Shown piece after piece: positions 57,792 through 64,000 of a DNA stretch of 64,000 nt. This DNA comes from a virus: positions 1 to 64,000 of IMG/VR virus record IMGVR_UViG_3300028920_001037; one strand, given 5' to 3'. Within the stretch, counting starts at the first letter, position 1. The number at the start of each line of letters is the position of its first letter. The notes under the pieces are model-generated. The model was not told where the DNA came from. It was given only the letters and a program-made list of their open reading frames with translations, and made no database searches. Both the position numbers and the translations under genes were made by a program.

Positions 57792-59448
57792 CCTTTAAAA
57801 AATTGTTCATATAATTTAGAAAATTAACTAGTTCATCTTTCTTGCATTTATAAACTTTCTCAAAAAAATCATCCCATATTGGTTGAGTTTTTTTCCAACT
57901 AAAATTTTCTTCAACATAATTACGGTTTCTTATTCCAACTTCTTTTCTTTTTCTATGATTTTTAAACAAATAATTTAATCTTTCATTTACCTGTTTAACT
58001 ACTTTTTCTTCTGGGTTTACATCAACTATCCATTCCTTACCAAGAAGCATACTTATACAACCAACATTAGTTGCAATGACTGGTAATCCCATTGACATTG
58101 CTTCTAATATAACTCTAGGCATACATTCAGTGTTACTAAGTAAAATTAAAACATCAATAGATTTATAAAATTCTTTCATATGGTCTTGTGTTTTCTTAGT
58201 CCAAAATTTACTTCCCCAATCACATTTTTTAATAACAGGAAAATCTAATCTTGAAAATAAATGTATTCTTTTCAAAGGAACTGTACTTCCAGCATATCCA
58301 ACATTAAATCTTTTTTTATCAAAAATTACATCAGAAGAAAAATAATTTGTATCAATTGATTCGGGTAAAAATACTATCGGTTTTTTATAATTCTTCTTTG
58401 CAAAATCATATGTTTCTGGTGATATTGTTGCTATAACATCGGCATATGGATATGTAGAATTAACCATTCCACCATAACCACCAACAATGGGAATACCCCT
58501 ATCCCTGCAGTTTTGTATCAATACATCTGTAGTCTTAGGATGCATATCAGGGCCATGAAAATACATTACATCTATATTATCTAAATTGACTGTTACTTCA
58601 TTATATTTTTGTAAAATAATATTATGTTTTGTATATCTTTGCTGTTCTATACCAATATAATAATAAGCCCAACCCCATTGGTCTATAATTTTAACTATGT
58701 TTAATTTTTTTGGTCTTTCATTCATAAATGTCTTTATTTTTATAAATTCATCTTTTTTACCATCAACATAGCTTTTTTCTTCATTGTCTATATCTTTTTT
58801 AATAATACTAGTATATGCACCAAGTAGTGCATATAAATTTTTTTTAGATGGATTTTTCTGTAAAATTCTTAACAGTTTATTAGGTATATTAGCTAACCAA
58901 CTATATTCATATTTTTTATATTTTTCCATCAAATTATAATATCTTTCAAATATATTATCATCTGTCCACTTAGGACTATGATCTCCCAACACTATTTCTT
59001 TAGTTATAAATTTATAACCACGACTTTTCATTCTATTAGTCTGTTCAACCTCACACGAAAGACACGATAAGTTATATGGAAAATTTTTAAATATTTTATG
59101 TTTATATATTTTGACTCCATCTATAATAAAATCTAAATGAATATCTTTAAGTTTAAAACATATCATTGCTTCTTTTTTATCAGAATTGATTATAGCATTA
59201 TACATAGTTTCAATAGAATTAGGATACATAATCATATCATCATCAACCTGAATATAATATGGCGTTTTACAATTATCAATCATTTTTTGAAATGCTCTAG
59301 ACATTGGATAAAAATTTCTAATAACAACAATATTAAATATTGAATTTTGACTTTTTAAAGCCTCGATACAATCATTATAATTAACACTTCTATCAGTTGT
59401 AATAACAAAAACTGTTAACTCGTTTGTCAAATCAATACTAGACATCAA
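57784..59448 (-). CDS. bifunctional glycosyltransferase (GT2-like plus GT4)
   Basis: 554 residues. Residues about 1-110 form a GT-A start with YYIQVDDDMIMYPN (DDD). The C-terminal half is a GT-B group 1/4 enzyme: FNVGYAGSTVPLKRI, FYKSIDVLILLSNTECMPRVILEAMSMGLPVIATNVG (the E-x7-E signature). It may add two sugars in turn, or the N-domain may be structural. Stops eight bases inside the radical SAM gene. Confidence 0.85.
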   Translation of the reverse strand: MMSSIDLTNELTVFVITTDRSVNYNDCIEALKSQNSIFNIVVIRNFYPMSRAFQKMIDNCKTPYYIQVDDDMIMYPNSIETMYNAIINSDKKEAMICFKLKDIHLDFIIDGVKIYKHKIFKNFPYNLSCLSCEVEQTNRMKSRGYKFITKEIVLGDHSPKWTDDNIFERYYNLMEKYKKYEYSWLANIPNKLLRILQKNPSKKNLYALLGAYTSIIKKDIDNEEKSYVDGKKDEFIKIKTFMNERPKKLNIVKIIDQWGWAYYYIGIEQQRYTKHNIILQKYNEVTVNLDNIDVMYFHGPDMHPKTTDVLIQNCRDRGIPIVGGYGGMVNSTYPYADVIATISPETYDFAKKNYKKPIVFLPESIDTNYFSSDVIFDKKRFNVGYAGSTVPLKRIHLFSRLDFPVIKKCDWGSKFWTKKTQDHMKEFYKSIDVLILLSNTECMPRVILEAMSMGLPVIATNVGCISMLLGKEWIVDVNPEEKVVKQVNERLNYLFKNHRKRKEVGIRNRNYVEENFSWKKTQPIWDDFFEKVYKCKKDELVNFLNYMNNFLKDE

Positions 59449-59464
59449 ATTATCCTTTAAAAAA

Positions 59465-60445
59465 CTATAACCATTTTTCTTTTACCGCATTCAAAACTTT
59501 TAATACTCTTTGTTTTGTGGTATGATTTTCAGCAATTAATTGTTTACCATTCCAAGCAATTAATTCAGCTTTTGGATTATTAAGCCAATTAAACTGACTA
59601 TTAAAATTATCATAATTAATAGGTATATAATTTTCATATTCTATTAAACCTAATTCATTAAAGTCTTTTGTTTTTTCTAAGAATCCCAAACAACCCATTC
59701 CTAACGATTCATAAACCTTTTTTAATGTATAATCCAATGGATGTTTAATCTTTGGGTCATATCCAGGACTTCCACCAGAAGCCGTTGTAGCTATCATTCC
59801 TTTAAATGTAGCTATATATTCAAGAAAATTCTTTCCATGATATTTGTGTAAATACTTACCATTATTATAATCTTCTTTTCTACCAGTATTATAACCGCTA
59901 TGCGGTAAAATTTCAAGTAAGGAATGGGGTGATGCTTTAATTATTTGTCTTAATTTATAAAACTTACTATCAGCACCTGAAAATAAAATATTGTGTTTTT
60001 TTTGATTCCATTGAATATTAAAATCTATCATTCTTTCGGGTAACCACCAGAACAAAGAAACAAATTTATTTTTAAATTCTTTAAAAACATCATATGCTAT
60101 AGTAGTTCTATAATACGGCGTGAAAATTAAGTCATGTTCTTTAAATAATTTTAATCTCATTTGTAACTGTGATAAATACCACCAATGTATATCTGTAATT
60201 AATATAGCTTTTTTAATTGATTTAGAATTATCATTTAAACCATTACCCCAGTAATTTAAAATTCCATCAACTTGTACTCCAGATTTAATTAATTCTTTTG
60301 ATGATACATTTTCATGATATACAATATCAATACCCATTGTATTAGCTAAATCATTATATTTTCTTAAACCTTCAAATAAATCTGTAACATTTAAAGATAA
60401 ATCATTTATAAAGCTATTAAAATTCAATACGTGTAATTTAAACAT
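59465..60445 (-). CDS. GT-B glycosyltransferase (CgeB-like)
   Basis: 326 residues from the ATG at 60445, eight bases after AAAGGA. The ATG at 60451 is too close to that site. The C-terminal half (LKKVYESLGMGCLGFLEKTKDFNELGLIEYENYIPINYDN) is the group 1 sugar-binding pattern. Related in style to the gene at 41778-42704. Confidence 0.75.
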   Translation of the reverse strand: MFKLHVLNFNSFINDLSLNVTDLFEGLRKYNDLANTMGIDIVYHENVSSKELIKSGVQVDGILNYWGNGLNDNSKSIKKAILITDIHWWYLSQLQMRLKLFKEHDLIFTPYYRTTIAYDVFKEFKNKFVSLFWWLPERMIDFNIQWNQKKHNILFSGADSKFYKLRQIIKASPHSLLEILPHSGYNTGRKEDYNNGKYLHKYHGKNFLEYIATFKGMIATTASGGSPGYDPKIKHPLDYTLKKVYESLGMGCLGFLEKTKDFNELGLIEYENYIPINYDNFNSQFNWLNNPKAELIAWNGKQLIAENHTTKQRVLKVLNAVKEKWL

Positions 60446-60447
60446 TA

Positions 60448-60876
60448 TCATTTTCCTTTAAACTGTTTCATGTGTTCAATAAACTTTTGATGCCTTTTTA
60501 AATCTTTTGAATTTTCGTTTAATTTTCTAACAATTCTTGGTGGATTTCCAACAACTAATGACCAATCTGGAATTGAATGAGCTTTAGTAACAACCGTTCT
60601 TGCTCCTACAACACAATTGTTTCCTATAACAGAACCCGGTAATATTAAAGCATTCCAGCCAATATAACAATTATCACCAATCATAATTGAATTCCATTCA
60701 CTAGAATAACCATGACATAATAAATAAGCCTGTGAAGCTATTAAACAACCAGAACCAATTGTAATAAGTTCAGGTTTATCTAAATCCAATATTCCAAATA
60801 TTAAAGTACCATCACCTATTTTTGCTCCTCTTGATCTGGCTTCACTAGCTTTAATTATTGGGTTATTATTTGACAT
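60448..60876 (-). CDS. hexapeptide acyltransferase (LbH)
   Basis: 142 residues. Repeated left-handed beta-helix turns (KIGDGTLIFG, ELITIGSGCLIASQAYL, IMIGDNCYIGWNALILPGSVIGNNCVVGARTVVTK) end in VVGNPPRIVRKLN, as in sugar O-acetyltransferases of the WbbJ/NodL type. The product should be an acylated sugar in the same glycan as the sulfotransferase next to it. Confidence 0.85.
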   Translation of the reverse strand: MSNNNPIIKASEARSRGAKIGDGTLIFGILDLDKPELITIGSGCLIASQAYLLCHGYSSEWNSIMIGDNCYIGWNALILPGSVIGNNCVVGARTVVTKAHSIPDWSLVVGNPPRIVRKLNENSKDLKRHQKFIEHMKQFKGK

Positions 60877-60878
60877 TT

Positions 60879-61463
60879 TTATTCCTTATAATAATTAAAA
60901 TCATCCTTATATATATCTTTTATAACTTTCTTCATTTCTTCATCATATAAAGACATATAATCTTTTTTATTTTTAGTTGCGTTTAAATGTGGTAATTGTT
61001 GATCAACTTTTAATAAATTAGTTAGTTTTTTCCAATCTTCTTGTAAATTTTCATATTTACCTATAAAATCTAATTTATATTGGTCATGATTTATAAAATA
61101 ATTTAAAGGTAAAATATGATAAAATTGTTTGGATAATTCATATTTTATTTTATAATCAATTTTTTCAGGTAAAAATTTATATAAATTTAAAACAAAATCT
61201 TTAAATGTTTTACTTTCTGAAAACATTTTTTTCTGCACATAAGTTTGAATCTTTGTTCCATAATATGCTGATGCTATTCTAGTATATGGATTTCTTATGA
61301 ATGCCCATTTTATAAAATTAGGATTAAAATTACTTTCTTTAGATATATTATAAAAATTAATATGGCCGTTTCCACCTACAAAATACAAATGTTCCATCGA
61401 TGATCCAGCACATTTAGGTATGTGTATAAACATATTTTTATATTCAACATTAATAAAAGACAT
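60879..61463 (-). CDS. carbohydrate sulfotransferase
   Basis: 194 residues. The PAPS-binding 5' loop is FIHIPKCAGSSM (residues 12-23) and the 3'-phosphate site is FIRNPYTRIASAYY (residues 55-68), both as in the sulfotransferase-2 family that adds sulphate to sugars. It lies between an acyltransferase and glycosyltransferases. It implies that the phage makes or remodels a sulphated glycan. It depends on PAPS from the host. Confidence 0.85.
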   Translation of the reverse strand: MSFINVEYKNMFIHIPKCAGSSMEHLYFVGGNGHINFYNISKESNFNPNFIKWAFIRNPYTRIASAYYGTKIQTYVQKKMFSESKTFKDFVLNLYKFLPEKIDYKIKYELSKQFYHILPLNYFINHDQYKLDFIGKYENLQEDWKKLTNLLKVDQQLPHLNATKNKKDYMSLYDEEMKKVIKDIYKDDFNYYKE

Positions 61464-62158
61464 TATCCACCTTTATAAAATTCTTTATGTTTAATTTTTA
61501 ACTGTTCTTTAATTTCATTAACATGAAGATGAGAAACAGAATCGATCATAGTTTCGTTTGTTCTTCTATATAGTAAATGTGTTTTTTCACATTTTTTAAA
61601 ATTAAATCCTAATTTAGCTGCTCTTAACCAAAAATCATAATCTTCAGAACCATATATAAAAGATTCATCATATCCACCAACTTTTTCCCATACTTCTCGT
61701 CTATACATAGCAGCACAATGAATAAAATTATTTTGCCTTAATATTTCTATATTAAAATTAGGCCAATTAAATCGTTTATTTATTGTACCAAAACATTGTG
61801 AATCTGAATATGAAATGTCTACTCCATTATCTATAATTTTAATATTCTCTTGAATATAATTATCGGGAATTAAATCATCGGCATCTAAACATATTATATA
61901 ATTACCATTTGAATTTTTAATACCTTTGTTTCTTGTATAAGGAAGTTTTTTATTAATATCATTTTTAATAACCTTACAAAAATTAAAAGTCTGTTCTAAT
62001 TTTTTAGCTATCTCAAAAGAGTTATCTGTACTTGCATCATCAACTATAATTATCTCAATATCCAAATCAGTTACATTATTAATTACTGATTTAACACATT
62101 CTTCAAGATACTTACCATAATTATAACAGGGTATTATTATTGACATTAAATTGTTCAT
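61463..62158 (-). CDS. GT2 glycosyltransferase
   Basis: 231 residues. Clear GT2: SIIIPCYNYGKYLEECVKSV at the start, IIIVDDASTDNS, ICLDADDLIP (DxD), and EDYDFWLRAAKLG for catalysis. Complete domain. Single-base stop/start overlaps with neighbours on both sides. Confidence 0.88.
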   Translation of the reverse strand: MNNLMSIIIPCYNYGKYLEECVKSVINNVTDLDIEIIIVDDASTDNSFEIAKKLEQTFNFCKVIKNDINKKLPYTRNKGIKNSNGNYIICLDADDLIPDNYIQENIKIIDNGVDISYSDSQCFGTINKRFNWPNFNIEILRQNNFIHCAAMYRREVWEKVGGYDESFIYGSEDYDFWLRAAKLGFNFKKCEKTHLLYRRTNETMIDSVSHLHVNEIKEQLKIKHKEFYKGG

Positions 62159-62877
62159 TAATGACTTCCACTATAATAATATAAAGGCGCATCTATGACT
62201 ACATGAGATTTAAGATAGTATAATGCTTCCATATTAAACTCATAATCTTCTGTTTTTGTTCTTGGATGTGGCGCAAAAAGCAATTCATTTGGACCTTTCC
62301 ATTTTATTTTTTGTAAAACTTCTTTTCTAATAGATACTATACCAGCATGTACCGGAAAATTAAAACCGCCACCAAAAGCTCCGGTATATTTTAAACAATC
62401 TGTTAACTTATTTTCTGGAAAATAACGATTATAAAGTTCATTAGAATATACTTCTTTAATTTTATCAAAATTATTATTAATTTTTTCATTATTAAGTACA
62501 AAAGAATGATTTAATAATAAAATTTTAGAATCATTTTCAAAATATTTTTTAACTATTTCAACTCTTCTTTTATGTGGCAAATCATCATCATCTTGATATA
62601 AAATAATATCACCGCTACATAAATTAGCAGCCATTTGTCTATTTGGCCCGGCATATAATCTTTCTTTTATTAAATTTAACATTACTTTATCATGATATTT
62701 ATTTACAAAATTATTAATAATTATAGGATCTATTTGTTGAAACATAGACAAATTAACAATAATTTCATCTGGTTTAATAGTTCCGTTTAAATAAATATCA
62801 ACAATGTTAAAAACATTATTAAAATTTTTAGGAATACTTGGTATAAAAATTGATGTTTTCACATTTTCTCTTTTCAT
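62158..62877 (-). CDS. GT-A glycosyltransferase
   Basis: 239 residues. A GT2-like start (SIFIPSIPKNFNNVF), metal site LYQDDDDLPHKRR and TEDYEFNMEALYYL near the end, with order as in GT2. Precedes the GT2 gene in the transcript by one overlapping base. Slightly divergent. Confidence 0.78.
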   Translation of the reverse strand: MKRENVKTSIFIPSIPKNFNNVFNIVDIYLNGTIKPDEIIVNLSMFQQIDPIIINNFVNKYHDKVMLNLIKERLYAGPNRQMAANLCSGDIILYQDDDDLPHKRRVEIVKKYFENDSKILLLNHSFVLNNEKINNNFDKIKEVYSNELYNRYFPENKLTDCLKYTGAFGGGFNFPVHAGIVSIRKEVLQKIKWKGPNELLFAPHPRTKTEDYEFNMEALYYLKSHVVIDAPLYYYSGSH

Positions 62878-63983
62878 TTTGTTTTGTAATTATTTAGAAC
62901 CTTTATTAGTTGGTCTATATCATCGTCCATAAAAGGGTGTATTGGTAAACTTATGGCATGGTCACAATAAAAATTTGTTCTTTTATTTTCATATGGTGTT
63001 AAAAACATCTTCATTTTTTCAATTGGGATTGGATAATGAATATTTGATTGTACATCATTTTCATTCAAATAATTTTGAAAGTGTTCTCTGCTTTCTACTG
63101 TTACAAATAACACATGGTAAACATTATTTGTGCAATAATGTGGAGTTTTCATAAATGTTAAGTTTGAATTAACAGTCTCTGTAATTATTCTTTTCGCAAA
63201 TTCAGTTCTTCTTTTATTCCATTCATCAAGATATTTTAATTTTTCATCTAGTATTATTGCTTGTATCGTATCCAGTCTGTGATTATGCCCTAGTGTTACA
63301 TGATTAAATTTTTCTATAAAACCAATATTTCTTTTTTTTAAAATTATATTATAAAATTTATCACTATTAGTAGTTATAACACCAGCGTCTCCAAATGCTC
63401 CTAGGTTCTTTCCTGGATAACAAGAGAATCCATTTACAACACCAATATTACCAACCTTTATATTATTACACTCAGCACCATGAGCTTGTGAACAATCTTC
63501 TACAATGAAAGCATTATACTTTTTAGCAATTTTCGATAACGAATCTATATCACATGCCATACCAAACATATGTACAGGAGTAATAATACAATCATCCCAA
63601 TTATTTCTGTTTTCTTTTAATATTTGTTCAAGAGCTTTACAATCCATCTCATAATATTCATCAACATCACAAAAAATTATATCAGCATTTGGATAAGAGT
63701 ATTTCGCAGCCATAGCAGTCGCCACATATGTATTTGCTTGAATTATAATACCAACTTTACCTTGAAGTTCTAAACTCTCATAACATAATTTTAAAGCATC
63801 AGTACCATTTGATACACCAATAGCATATTTTGTTCCTATAAATTTTGCAAAGTTTTCTTCAAATATCTTAACATCAGGTCCCAAAATATAAGAACTCGTT
63901 ACAAACAAATTTTCAAGGCGCTTATTAGCTGATTCTTTTATATAATTCCATTGTTTATTTAAGTCATTAAATCTTATCATCAT
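62874..63983 (-). CDS. DegT/DnrJ/EryC1-family sugar aminotransferase
   Basis: 369 residues. The PLP lysine is Lys192 in SCYPGKNLGAFGDAG, with VEDCSQAHGA (Asp163, His168) and SNGTDALKL for the cofactor phosphate. The family moves an amino group to a nucleotide-linked keto-sugar. GGAGG precedes the start. The second ATG (63980) would also fit the spacing. With the MocA-type oxidoreductase and the cupin it could make a 3- or 4-amino sugar for the glycan. Confidence 0.9.
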   Translation of the reverse strand: MMIRFNDLNKQWNYIKESANKRLENLFVTSSYILGPDVKIFEENFAKFIGTKYAIGVSNGTDALKLCYESLELQGKVGIIIQANTYVATAMAAKYSYPNADIIFCDVDEYYEMDCKALEQILKENRNNWDDCIITPVHMFGMACDIDSLSKIAKKYNAFIVEDCSQAHGAECNNIKVGNIGVVNGFSCYPGKNLGAFGDAGVITTNSDKFYNIILKKRNIGFIEKFNHVTLGHNHRLDTIQAIILDEKLKYLDEWNKRRTEFAKRIITETVNSNLTFMKTPHYCTNNVYHVLFVTVESREHFQNYLNENDVQSNIHYPIPIEKMKMFLTPYENKRTNFYCDHAISLPIHPFMDDDIDQLIKVLNNYKTK

Positions 63984-64000
63984 GCCTCCAATATTTGTGT

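Overview
The window is strongly AT-rich, almost fully coding and nearly all on the minus strand, with stop/start overlaps and Shine-Dalgarno sites before most genes. It looks like part of a large lytic tailed phage genome (jumbo-phage scale), distantly T4-like in its gene control and head biology. The reasons are: T4-type late promoter octamers (TATAAATA) before virion-type modules; a second class of promoter, TTGAC[AT]-N17-TATATT, before metabolic genes; free-standing homing-type nucleases, two of them on the plus strand; a LamG/collagen-like fibre region; and many proteins sharing a short N-terminal tag that resembles the T4 capsid-targeting sequence. The host cannot be named from the sequence. 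No tRNA, rRNA or CRISPR array was seen, and no gap without a gene exceeds about 225 bases.

Layout (minus-strand genes read from high to low coordinates). 1-6.9 kb: accessory genes (SLOG-like protein, DUF488, patatin phospholipase, MoxR ATPase plus VWA protein, DUF3307 membrane protein, RlaP nucleotidyltransferase). 6.9-11.7 kb: six paralogues that share only the N-terminus GFVSNSSSSSF, with an ASCH protein, a QueC-like PP-loop ATPase and a radical SAM enzyme. 11.7-26.8 kb: nucleotide and NAD metabolism: PncB, two deoxyribosyltransferase-like proteins, IMPDH/GMPR, a phosphoribosyltransferase, Nudix, NadD, NadE, PncA and an NAD-dependent DNA ligase split into two ORFs. PncA, PncB, NadD and NadE make a complete Preiss-Handler route from nicotinamide to NAD+. 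Homing-type nucleases are inserted in this region. 27.6-34 kb and 47.6-55.2 kb: two blocks holding 17 proteins with the predicted capsid-targeting tag, including a CCA-adding enzyme, a polynucleotide-kinase-like P-loop protein and a HAD phosphatase. 34-40.5 kb: a 1694-residue LamG protein dominated by Ser/Glu repeats, and a collagen-like protein. 40.6-47.5 kb and 56-64 kb: glycosyltransferases, a sulfotransferase, acyltransferases, an aminotransferase, a sugar oxidoreductase and radical SAM proteins, which form a carbohydrate-building cassette around the fibre genes.

The parts suggest a phage that rebuilds NAD+, may inject an enzyme set (with tRNA-repair candidates) from its head, and may glycosylate its own Ser-rich fibre. 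The first is well supported by sequence motifs. The second and third are inferences from N-terminal tags, promoters and gene neighbourhood. The GFVSNSSSSSF family is the least explained element.
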